Positions 44,358 to 51,509 of a stretch of DNA of 64,000 bases are shown here, in pieces. The notes under the pieces are model-generated. The model did not search any database. It was not told where the DNA came from and saw only the letters and a program-made list of their open reading frames with translations. The DNA is from Halococcoides cellulosivorans (GTDB lineage: Archaea; Halobacteriota; Halobacteria; Halobacteriales; Haloarculaceae), in NCBI RefSeq assembly GCF_003058365.1, contig NZ_CP028858.1, positions 2,592,836 through 2,656,835 of the forward strand, given 5' to 3'. Position 1 is the stretch's first letter. Every line of letters begins with the position of its first letter. The position numbers and the translations under genes were made by a program.

Positions 44358-44444
44358 CGCCACGACTCGGATTCGAACCGAGAGACCGGCACTCACCGGC
44401 CACGGCGTAGCAGGCCGTTGGGTTCACCGGTACCCAGTCGCGGC
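44358..44444 (-). tRNA. tRNA-Ser(GCT)
   Basis: Acceptor GCCGCGA/TCGTGGC, discriminator G, anticodon stem ACGGC/GCCGT with loop CTGCTAC (GCT), variable arm GCCGG/CCGGT, and T-arm CTCGG-TTCGAAT-CCGAG. The 44243-44357 spacer before it carries the GGAAGAC/GTCTTCC palindrome but no tRNA. Confidence 0.86.
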
Positions 44445-44449
44445 ACAAT

Positions 44450-44575
44450 TGGGTCGATGAGGGTCCCGTGAGCAAAGCGAACGGGACGCCGAAAGAGCGC
44501 CGCGCTCTTTCGGAAATTCGAACCTCGGTCTCGTGCACCCAAGGCACGGATCTTCGACCACGAGACCATCGACCC
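44450..44575 (-). tRNA. tRNA-Pro(TGG) with 53-nt T-arm insertion
   Basis: Acceptor GGGTCGA/TCGACCC, anticodon stem CGTGC/GCACG with loop CTTGGGT (TGG), and T-stem CGAGG/CCTCA. A 53-nt segment (44463-44515) follows the T-loop TTCGAAT, as in tRNA-Tyr, with hairpins CCGAAAGAGCGC/GCGCTCTTTCGG and GTCCCGT/ACGGGAC. Confidence 0.76.
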
Positions 44576-44854
44576 AAAGGATGGTTGTATGTCTATACGT
44601 CTGCGCACGCGACGGGGACGGAACGACTGTTCGCTACCGTCTCCCGTCGCGTTGGGGCGTGCTTCGACCGTCGGAGCGGTCGGGAATGCCGCATCGGTCC
44701 ATGCAGGTTGCAGACCCTTCCGGGCCCAGCCCGCCGGTCTGAACGTACCGGCGAGAGTGCCTGCCTCGATGGGCATCCCCAGCGTGGATTGACCACGCAG
44801 CCACGCCGTCAGAGACCAGCTCTGACGAGCCCAGCCTCGATCGGCTCGGCTGGA
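44576..44854. other. Array spacer with hairpins, no tRNA found
   Basis: Several short hairpins are visible (GCGACGGG/CCCGTCGC near 44609-44650, CCGCCGGT/ACCGGCG near 44731-44752, CGTGG/CCACG near 44785). No anticodon arm plus T-arm combination was found. Confidence 0.45.
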
Positions 44855-44928
44855 CGCCGACGCCGGGATTCGAACCCAGGTCACGACCGTGACAGGGTCG
44901 CATGCTAGCCGGACTACACCACGTCGGC
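44855..44928 (-). tRNA. tRNA-Asp(GTC)
   Basis: Acceptor GCCGACG/CGTCGGC, discriminator G, anticodon stem CGACC/GGTCG with loop CTGTCAC (GTC), and T-arm CTGGG-TTCGAAT-CCCGG. Confidence 0.86.
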
Positions 44929-44938
44929 TCGCCACGGA

Positions 44939-45185
44939 TCGCCCCGAGGGGTCCCGTCGCGTTCACGCGACGGGGCTCGCGGGAGCGACGCTCCCGCGGC
45001 GAATCGAACCAGAGCCAGACGGTCTCGACCGTCTGGCAGGGATCAGATTCGCGGAGCGAATCTGAACCCCCGACCTCGGGATCCAAAGTCCCGCGTCCCT
45101 CGCCGGAAGACTCGCTTCGCTCGACTTCCGAGCCCTCGTTCGGACCTCCGGCCCTCACGAGGACGCCAACGGAGACTCCGGGGCT
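44939..45185 (-). tRNA. tRNA-Gln(TTG) with D-loop and T-loop insertions
   Basis: Acceptor AGCCCCG against CGGGGC plus a mismatched last base, anticodon stem CGGGA/TCCCG with loop CTTTGGA (TTG). A 63-nt insertion (45105-45167) sits in the D-loop with a GCC direct repeat. A second, longer one (about 44952-45066) fills the T-loop with four hairpins, including GCCAGACGGTC/GACCGTCTGGC. At 247 bp it is the most expanded tRNA gene of the array. Confidence 0.65.
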
Positions 45186-45962
45186 ACGGATCCGCGGCTG
45201 ATCGTGGATGGAGTGCTTACCAGTCGCTCCAGAGACGCTCAGCGCGTCGGGAACGACGCGTTCGCACCGCTCACAGGTGCGAACGGAACCAGTGTGCCGC
45301 GAACGTCACCACAAGTCGACGGCCAGTCTGTTGGACTGACCCAACGCTGGGCGACGAGTTGCGGCAGGCCCGTGTTCCCCGGCCCCGAACGGGTAGTCCG
45401 TGTGGGGGCCAGGTTATGCGGGGATGGTGATCCGGACGGAGCCGGAATCGCTGGCGTCGATCGATTCGACGCGACTGGGATTCCGACCTGATTCGTCCGG
45501 TTCCGCACGCTGATCGCGTAGGCAAAATTGCACACCCACGGCTCCGGTCGGGCGAACGGGCCGTGGAGTGGGTTTTGCGATCGTCATGCGGAATCACCGT
45601 CGGTTGACGTTGGGTGAGTGCTTCAATTACAACTCATTGACGCGGGGGTATTAATTCTAACTGGGGTGTGATATGCAAAGGCACAGGGCTGGTGGACTGG
45701 ACCGAATTCGGCCTACAGGGTTGTGCTGAATCCTTAGTTCCAGCCAAGACGGGCCGCGAATGGTCACGCTGATTCCCTCGGTTCCGTATCTCCAGACGGT
45801 TACTCTTCCGCCGGTATCCAGTCCAGAAACAGATCTCGAAGACTTTGAGAGACGGTACGGAGGTCAGAGAGAGTTTGCTCTTCGTTCTTCTTCGTAGCCA
45901 AGTACTCCTCGACGAGAGTATCATTGATTCCTTCGAGAAAGTCGAGTAAGACGTCGTAGCCG
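45186..45962. other. Region after the tRNA array; possible small gene
   Basis: No tRNA or long gene is seen. A minus-strand frame 45800-46009 ends in LLDFLEGINDTLVEEYLATKKNEEQTLSDL...LDWIPAEE, which looks protein-like and overlaps the 3' end of the PIN gene by 47 bp. It could be a small gene, a frame-shifted old tail of the PIN gene, or chance. Confidence 0.35.
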
Positions 45963-46349
45963 TTACCCGTCGGCCCCCGGTTCCAGCGGCAAACGCTCGG
46001 GATCGACATCCTCGTACGCTTTGTCGGAGCTAAGGATGGAATGTCCGCGGGTTTCGGCAGTCGCAGCGTGGAAGGCATCAAATGCGGTCATCCCGTCCTC
46101 GAAGTAATTCACCGCTTTGAGTACGATCTGGCGTTCTTCCTCGGTCTCGACGGGGACAACATCGAGCATATTCGAGACCAACTTGGTGAAATCGAACTCG
46201 TGACGCCCACTGATGAGCAATAGCTCCAGATACGAATACGTGGATGTGACGACGTCATGTTCTTCCAGCTGTGCTTCTGCCTGGTCTTTCAGCCAGTCGG
46301 AGTCTTTGACGAGAGCGAGGAGAAAATCTGTCTCGACGAATCGCGTCAT
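45963..46349 (-). CDS. VapC-like PIN-domain toxin
   Basis: 128 residues: MTRFVETDFLLALVKDSDW (first strand, where Glu-Thr-Asp carries the first acidic residue), STYSYLELLL (second acidic residue) and GMTAFDAFHAATAETRGHSILSSDKAYEDV with the later Asp residues. PIN toxins are RNases cutting tRNA or rRNA. It overlaps the AbrB-like gene by 4 bp. A tRNA- or rRNA-cutting toxin close to a spare-tRNA array and Ro60 is worth noting. Confidence 0.82.
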   Translation of the reverse strand: MTRFVETDFLLALVKDSDWLKDQAEAQLEEHDVVTSTYSYLELLLISGRHEFDFTKLVSNMLDVVPVETEEERQIVLKAVNYFEDGMTAFDAFHAATAETRGHSILSSDKAYEDVDPERLPLEPGADG

Positions 46350-46621
46350 TCGTCTGTCTCCTCCGCCGCGTGTTTTCCGCGTTGGAGTCCGTCTTCAGCA
46401 TCGGCTTTCGCCTGTTCACGAGCTTCTTCACGGAGTGCTTCGATAGATTCTCCCTCGAATGCGTCGCCGGCTGCGTCACGAATCGCCTGCAGCGGGTTCT
46501 CGTCGATTGGAATGAGCTCGAGCCGGTCCTCGTATTCGACCACGTGGAACTTCTCGCCGTACTTCTGCCGTACCTCTGAAGACAGGTAGAGCCGTCCGTG
46601 TGAATCTGTTTCGACTGACAT
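46346..46621 (-). CDS. AbrB-type antitoxin (VapB-like)
   Basis: 91 residues. The N-terminal SpoVT/AbrB swapped-hairpin domain (MSVETDSHGRLYLSSEVRQKYG, FHVVEYEDRLELIPI) is followed by a helical, acidic toxin-binding tail (EALREEAREQAKADAEDG). First gene of the pair; probably represses its own promoter. Confidence 0.85.
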   Translation of the reverse strand: MSVETDSHGRLYLSSEVRQKYGEKFHVVEYEDRLELIPIDENPLQAIRDAAGDAFEGESIEALREEAREQAKADAEDGLQRGKHAAEETDE

Positions 46622-46711
46622 GGTTCTCCATTAGTTTGGGTCGAATATAGGTTTTATCCCATATATCGGTTAGACCTCCCATAACATTGTGGCCAAGCAT
46701 TTCCGTGTCGC

Positions 46712-47216
46712 TTAGTACCTGACCTGCAGACCTGCGAAGTGCTTGTTTTCACAATCAAGAGTGACAGGGCGGTGCCAGACTCCGATAGCGGCGGTCCTGA
46801 GTCGATCCCTCGCCCGCGACCGGTTGTACCACACCATCTTCGTGAGATACCTTCGGACGGTTCGATCGGATTTCGGGTTCGCGACGCGAGACCAGTACTC
46901 CGTATTCAGATCACTCGGTGCGACCGATTCGTGCTCTTCGATCATCTCGTCGATCACACGCTGATGGTCCGACAGCGCATCCAAATTCTTCTGGTGGAGT
47001 TCCTCGTGGGCGTCCGGAACGGACTGTGACGTGGTCGGTAGCGATCTACTCGGCGTTATCCCGATCGGCCTGTCGCGCGGCGAGTTTGAGCGGCGCGACC
47101 GCGACGCGGGTGTCGCCGCCGGCCTCGTCGGCGATCAGTTCGATTTCCGACTGCAAAATCGCGTCGTGGGTGAGTACCCGTTCGGCCGCTCGCGGAGGAT
47201 TCACGAAACTCCGTAT
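46712..47216 (-). pseudogene. orc1/cdc6 C-terminal fragment
   Basis: The minus strand encodes EIELIADEAGGDTRVAVAPLKLAARQADRDNAE, the sensor-2/lid helix region of haloarchaeal Orc1/Cdc6, then an in-frame TAG, a frameshift, and PDAHEELHQKNLDALSDHQRV...EYWSRVANPKSDRTVRRYLTKMVWYN, the winged-helix DNA-binding end. The AAA+ core is missing. It is a decayed replication initiator and abuts the regulator at 47201. Confidence 0.65.
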
Positions 47217-48151
47217 TGGTTCTTGAGCGCCGTGAACTCTGATTCACTCGGGAGGACAACAGCAGCCTCATCCGGATCGTCGAACTCACCCTGAAGTGAT
47301 CGATACATCGCAGTGACCGACCGCTCCAAACCGTACCAGTGTGCAGTCTCGGTCAGCGTCTCCTCGTCAATATCCAGCTGCTCGATCAAGAGCATAGTAT
47401 AGCTGACGCGGCGGGATCCACTGCCGAGGACGAGCGTATGACACACCACGTCGGCGGGTGTGAGGTCCTCCTCGGGTGCATACCAGAACGCAGGTTCACC
47501 TGCGAGGAAGAACTGTAGTCCGTACTCCGCGAACCGAGCGAGTCCGGTCAGGTCCCAGTCGGCGGCTGTCTCGAGTGCCTCTGTATCTTCACTCGTCTGG
47601 ACCCGGACGAGTGCTCGCTTCGGATCGCACCATTCGACAGTCGCGCTTGGAGCGAGTGCTCGAACTCGCGACCGGTGGTTGTGGGCCACGACAGCACGGG
47701 CAAACGCCAACAGCGGTGAGAGATCTTCCTGCAACGCGTACTCCGGGCCGGACGGAGACAACATTGCACGATCCTTGAGGGGAGACAGCGCCTTGTGAAC
47801 ACCCTGGCGAGAGAGCCCAAGTCGATCAGCGATCTCGGAGACCCGGCGTGGTTCGTCGAGATACCAGCACACCCGGAGTGTGGCCGGTGACAAGAGGTCC
47901 ACCCACTCCACGTGGCCGAGTTCCGCGTACAGCGTCCGGTAGGCCTCGACGATCGGATGGTCAGCGAGGGAAACTCGCCGCTGATTATTGGGGCCACGGC
48001 GTTCAGTGAGAATGCCCGCTTCGAGCAGTTCATCGAGGACCTCGTATAGATGGTCCCGGGAATACGTGGTTTCTGACGCCAGATCTGTTGGCGTCGCCTC
48101 TCGGCCGGTGCGCAGCGCGTCAAGGACTACGAGGCCGGCCCTGGTGATCAT
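47201..48151 (-). CDS. Haloarchaeal wHTH transcriptional regulator
   Basis: 316 residues with two winged-helix regions: residues about 10-70 (EATPTDLASETTYSRDHLYEVLDELLEAGIL) and about 90-150 (EPRRVSEIADRLGLSRQGVHKALSPL). A C-terminal alpha/beta region follows (ALVRVQTSEDTEALETAADWDLTGLARFAEYG) that may sense a ligand. Its stop overlaps the cdc6 remnant, suggesting the two were joined by a rearrangement. Confidence 0.75.
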   Translation of the reverse strand: MITRAGLVVLDALRTGREATPTDLASETTYSRDHLYEVLDELLEAGILTERRGPNNQRRVSLADHPIVEAYRTLYAELGHVEWVDLLSPATLRVCWYLDEPRRVSEIADRLGLSRQGVHKALSPLKDRAMLSPSGPEYALQEDLSPLLAFARAVVAHNHRSRVRALAPSATVEWCDPKRALVRVQTSEDTEALETAADWDLTGLARFAEYGLQFFLAGEPAFWYAPEEDLTPADVVCHTLVLGSGSRRVSYTMLLIEQLDIDEETLTETAHWYGLERSVTAMYRSLQGEFDDPDEAAVVLPSESEFTALKNQYGVS

Positions 48152-48246
48152 CTGTGTCTACCCTAATCCCGGAACCTATAAAAACGTTACCGGATTTGGG
48201 TTGACGATTTTGGGACTCGTCATCGAGATAAGGGTGCCAGATTGAC

Positions 48247-48537
48247 TCACTGACTCTCAAGCTCATACAACAGGTCAAAAGCGGGATGGCGCTGTAGTAC
48301 TGCTTTACAGCTCAGACATTGGGTTAGTAAGGAGCGTTTCGAGTTCCAGTAATCACTTCTCAGTTTTACCACGTCGCAGTCGATACCGTATCGTCCTCCT
48401 TCAGCCGTAAAGTGACGGAATTCACTGCTTCCACATTCTGGACATGGATCACTGAGCTGCTCCCAATCTGGGTGTTTCGATCCGATCAACTGAATCTCTG
48501 ATCCGTCTGCGTCGATGAGTTTAAGCTCTTTCTTCAT
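48247..48537 (-). CDS. Small zinc-ribbon protein next to queC
   Basis: 96 residues from ATG 48537. Two Cys pairs (CPECGSS and QCLSCKAV) form a zinc ribbon; the start MKKELKLIDADGSEIQLIGSK is beta-rich. It is the last gene of the queD-queE-queC strand, 51 bp after queC. Function unknown; possibly tied to the modification system by position. Confidence 0.65.
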   Translation of the reverse strand: MKKELKLIDADGSEIQLIGSKHPDWEQLSDPCPECGSSEFRHFTAEGGRYGIDCDVVKLRSDYWNSKRSLLTQCLSCKAVLQRHPAFDLLYELESQ

Positions 48538-48588
48538 TGATGGAGCCCCACCCATTGGGGCTCACAAACAACCTCGTCGTTTTGCAAT

Positions 48589-49287
48589 CTACTCGTCAAC
48601 GTACTCCGGTCGCTGCTCGTATTCGATCGGATCGTTCACGTCGATCCGTTGGAACGCTTGTAATCTGAATGCACACGCATCGCAGGTGCCACACGCAGGT
48701 GATGACTCGCGATAGCAACTCCACGTGAGTTCGTAGGGAACATCCATTTCCACCCCTCGTTCGGCGATATCGGTTTTTGACCACTCCACAAAGGGCGCGA
48801 TGAGTTCGATCTCGGTTTCCGGCTTCGTCCCCGTATCGATCACAGATTGGAAGGCGTCGAAAAACGCTGGCCGACAGTCCGGGTATCCAGAAAAATCCTC
48901 ACTATGCGCGCCAATAAACACCGCTGAGCAGTCATTGGCTTCTGCGTACGACGTAGCCATCGCGAGCAGGTTCGCGTTCCGGAACGGAACGTACGAAGTC
49001 GGGATTTCGTCACTCTCTAAGTCTGCATCCTCGACATCAATCGAATCGTCCGTGAGACTCGACGTCCCGATAGTGGCGAGGTATTCAGTTTCAATGTGCA
49101 AGAAATCCGCCGCGTCAACTTCTTCGGCCAGCACTTTCGCACACTCACGTTCTGTGGACTCCGTCTGTTGACCGTAGGAAGTGTGGAAAAGATATGGTTC
49201 GTATCCACGGTCCATCGCTTCGTAGACTGCAGTTGCACTGTCCATTCCACCGGAGACAAGAATTACGGCGCGTTTTGAATCAATCAT
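48589..49287 (-). CDS. queC: 7-cyano-7-deazaguanine (preQ0) synthase QueC
   Basis: 232 residues. ATP-pyrophosphatase PP-loop VILVSGGMDSATAVYEA at the start, and a C-terminal zinc site (CYRESSPACGTCDACAFR). QueC turns 7-carboxy-7-deazaguanine into preQ0, the base used by DpdA for DNA and by archaeal TGT for tRNA. Third in a run with queD and queE. Ends with TAG. Confidence 0.93.
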   Translation of the reverse strand: MIDSKRAVILVSGGMDSATAVYEAMDRGYEPYLFHTSYGQQTESTERECAKVLAEEVDAADFLHIETEYLATIGTSSLTDDSIDVEDADLESDEIPTSYVPFRNANLLAMATSYAEANDCSAVFIGAHSEDFSGYPDCRPAFFDAFQSVIDTGTKPETEIELIAPFVEWSKTDIAERGVEMDVPYELTWSCYRESSPACGTCDACAFRLQAFQRIDVNDPIEYEQRPEYVDE

Positions 49288-49372
49288 CTGTGTGGGGAGA
49301 GTTGTTTTCGGTCCTGTACCGTGACTGCGCTCTGAATCACGTATTGCTCACCGCTCAATCGAGATTTCTCAA

Positions 49373-50149
49373 TCATGTTCCTGGTTCATCGTTCCACAAG
49401 TCGACGTGAAGCCGCGGCGTATATCGATAGCCATACTCCATCGCCAACTCGGCGACTATTTTGCGTGTCTCGTCTAACTGCTCTCTCGTCATTCCCTCGG
49501 GCATGAGAAGAACAGCAGAATCAGCAATCCTGGAGGTCGTTGCCGCTCGTATTTCCCCCAGTAGTTCCTCAATTTCAACCATGTCGTTGCGATCCGTGAT
49601 GACGAATTTCAATTGGAACTCGTGGTCATCCACGAGAGAAGCGAGGGCCTCGAGATTGATCCGATTATTTTCATGACGACTCGCCCACTCTCCATCCCCT
49701 TGCGGGTCCTTCTTTTCGGTCGGCGTGCTGCTTGCCAGCTTCGGACTGATGCTCACGAGGTCGATAGGGGCATCCCGATAGATGGTTCCATTTGTCTCGA
49801 CTGTTATGTGGTACCCAGATTTGTTCAGTTCGTCAAGAAGGCGGACGCTATTTTCGTGCAGTAGAGGCTCACCACCCGTAAGAACGACGTGGTCCGCGTC
49901 GTGCGATTGTACCTCGTCAACGACACCTTCAATCTCCATCCACGAATGATTTGGCTCCCAAGACGTGTAATAAGAGTCACAGAACCAACAGCGGAGGTTG
50001 CAGCCGCTCGTACGAACAAAGACTGTCGGCACTCCAGCGAGAATCCCCTCTCCTTGCAGCGAATAAAAGAGCTCATTGATCGGAAGAGAGTTTCCGGAAC
50101 GCCGTGGCTCACCATCAGGTATCTCGATGTTTTCAGCGTTGACCAGCAT
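49373..50149 (-). CDS. queE: 7-carboxy-7-deazaguanine synthase QueE
   Basis: 258 residues. Radical-SAM core with the cluster motif SGCNLRCWFCDSYYTSW (CxxxCxxC), then VVLTGGEPLL and the QLKFVITD strand typical of QueE. It converts carboxytetrahydropterin to 7-carboxy-7-deazaguanine. Two bases separate it from queD, so the genes are co-transcribed. Confidence 0.93.
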   Translation of the reverse strand: MLVNAENIEIPDGEPRRSGNSLPINELFYSLQGEGILAGVPTVFVRTSGCNLRCWFCDSYYTSWEPNHSWMEIEGVVDEVQSHDADHVVLTGGEPLLHENSVRLLDELNKSGYHITVETNGTIYRDAPIDLVSISPKLASSTPTEKKDPQGDGEWASRHENNRINLEALASLVDDHEFQLKFVITDRNDMVEIEELLGEIRAATTSRIADSAVLLMPEGMTREQLDETRKIVAELAMEYGYRYTPRLHVDLWNDEPGT

Positions 50150-50151
50150 TG

Positions 50152-50604
50152 TTATCTCGCACAGAGTTCATCAGTCTCCCGTACCGTCACCGAAACCTCC
50201 GAGACGGTTTCAGGAAATGTCTCCAACATCCGTTCTTCGAGAACCGCACTCATTATTTCGGCTGTCGGTGGGTAGTCGAGGATGATAACAGCATCTCCAT
50301 CTCCACTCTCTTCGAACGCCTCAATCAGGGGATCGCCCTTCTCCAGCAGAAACTGATGATCCCACTCGAATATTATTGAAGTAATATCGCCCTTGTCGAC
50401 GACCCATCCGTCTTCGGTGAGTTCACCGGTCACCTCTACATTGATCTTGTAGTTGTGGCCGTGTGGACGGGAACACTTCCCTACGTGGTGACGGATCCGG
50501 TGTCCTGCGCTAATCCGGATCGGCCGGTCCCGCCCAACTTCTAGCGTCCGCTTCCCGGCTGTTTGGATGGGATCATCACTCTCTGTAAGCTTGCGGTCGC
50601 GCAC
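50152..50604 (-). CDS. queD: 6-carboxytetrahydropterin synthase QueD
   Basis: 150 residues from GTG 50604. ISAGHRIRHHVGKCSRPHGHNYKINVEV holds the catalytic Cys and the zinc His residues (read in two parts). First enzyme of the preQ0 branch after GTP cyclohydrolase. First gene of the que unit; promoter lies in the AT-rich region above 50604. Confidence 0.92.
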   Translation of the reverse strand: MRDRKLTESDDPIQTAGKRTLEVGRDRPIRISAGHRIRHHVGKCSRPHGHNYKINVEVTGELTEDGWVVDKGDITSIIFEWDHQFLLEKGDPLIEAFEESGDGDAVIILDYPPTAEIMSAVLEERMLETFPETVSEVSVTVRETDELCAR

Positions 50605-50803
50605 AAGAACGATAATATCGGGGTATTACTTAGATATGATGGTCGCATACCGCGTCGACCACCGCCGGCAGATATAACGCGAATATATTACGTCAGAACG
50701 TCGGGGGAAATGACCATACACGAACACAATAAAATCGTCCTCTACTGGAGTAGAGTGAGAAGAACCGTTACAATTGAAAGGAGTTGCTACCATAGGCTAC
50801 CCA

Positions 50804-51367
50804 ATGATATCCGAAGAGCTACGGTCAATTCCTACTGGAACACCTGGTGTGTATTGCATGTTTGACCTGGACGGTGAACCAGCCTATGCAGGCCGCAGTA
50901 GTAAGTTGCGAAGCCGTCTCAGACAACATTTCATCCGACAGGACTCCAGCGTGGTGAGCTATGGACGATTGGACATTTGGGATATTTCTTTCGTCGACTG
51001 GTGGAGCACAGAGGAGACGAACCGCGCAGAGGAGAAACTACTCGCTGAATATCGTCCCTACTTGAATTTCGATGCAGACGTGGGAGCGTCAAGTGCCGAG
51101 ACAGAGATATCCGTAGATGACCCAGACGGAACCCTGGAATTGGTAACCAAGGATGAATTAGAGTTTCGGGCAGATCCATACAATCGATCCAAACAAAAGT
51201 TAGAGCACTTACTGCGTATGCTCGACAAAATAAAGCTGGCTGGGCACAGTGATGACACAAAACAGACGGTATTCGAGCATCAACGGATTCTTTATCAAAA
51301 CGTTGTTGAATTTCTCGACGTCGAACCCCCACAGAACAACACCAATCTGACCGAGTGGAATGATTAA
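50804..51367 (+). CDS. GIY-YIG nuclease
   Basis: 187 residues from ATG 50804 (an upstream TTG at 50774 is possible). The GIY-YIG signature appears as PTGTPGVYCMFDLDGEPAYAGRS (GVY...AYAG) with the Arg-rich helix SKLRSRLRQHFIRQD and Glu in RAEEKLLAEYRPYLN. A small DNA endonuclease placed between the preQ0 genes and the nuclease-helicase; likely part of the same island and possibly its restriction arm (inference). Confidence 0.85.
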   Translation: MISEELRSIPTGTPGVYCMFDLDGEPAYAGRSSKLRSRLRQHFIRQDSSVVSYGRLDIWDISFVDWWSTEETNRAEEKLLAEYRPYLNFDADVGASSAETEISVDDPDGTLELVTKDELEFRADPYNRSKQKLEHLLRMLDKIKLAGHSDDTKQTVFEHQRILYQNVVEFLDVEPPQNNTNLTEWND

Positions 51368-51509
51368 GTCCTCGTGTTTTCGCCCGTTCGATCAACGTAT
51401 CCACGAGTAACTTCCTTGTGGCACGTACTCCTGACCACGGTACAGCTCAGGTTTTCGTGATAACAATTAAAAAGGCGTTTACCCTCTGGAAAAATAACCC
51501 CATCTTCCT

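Noticed and set aside
39121-45600. Many long open frames over the tRNA and Y-like RNA region
   Set aside because: They overlap well-formed tRNA cloverleafs, are Arg/Ser/Pro-rich, and reflect high GC rather than protein coding.
11580-47216. Reassigned TAG (for example pyrrolysine)
   Set aside because: No CUA-anticodon tRNA was found here, queC seems to terminate with TAG, and four of the six TAGs are in genes also damaged by frameshifts.
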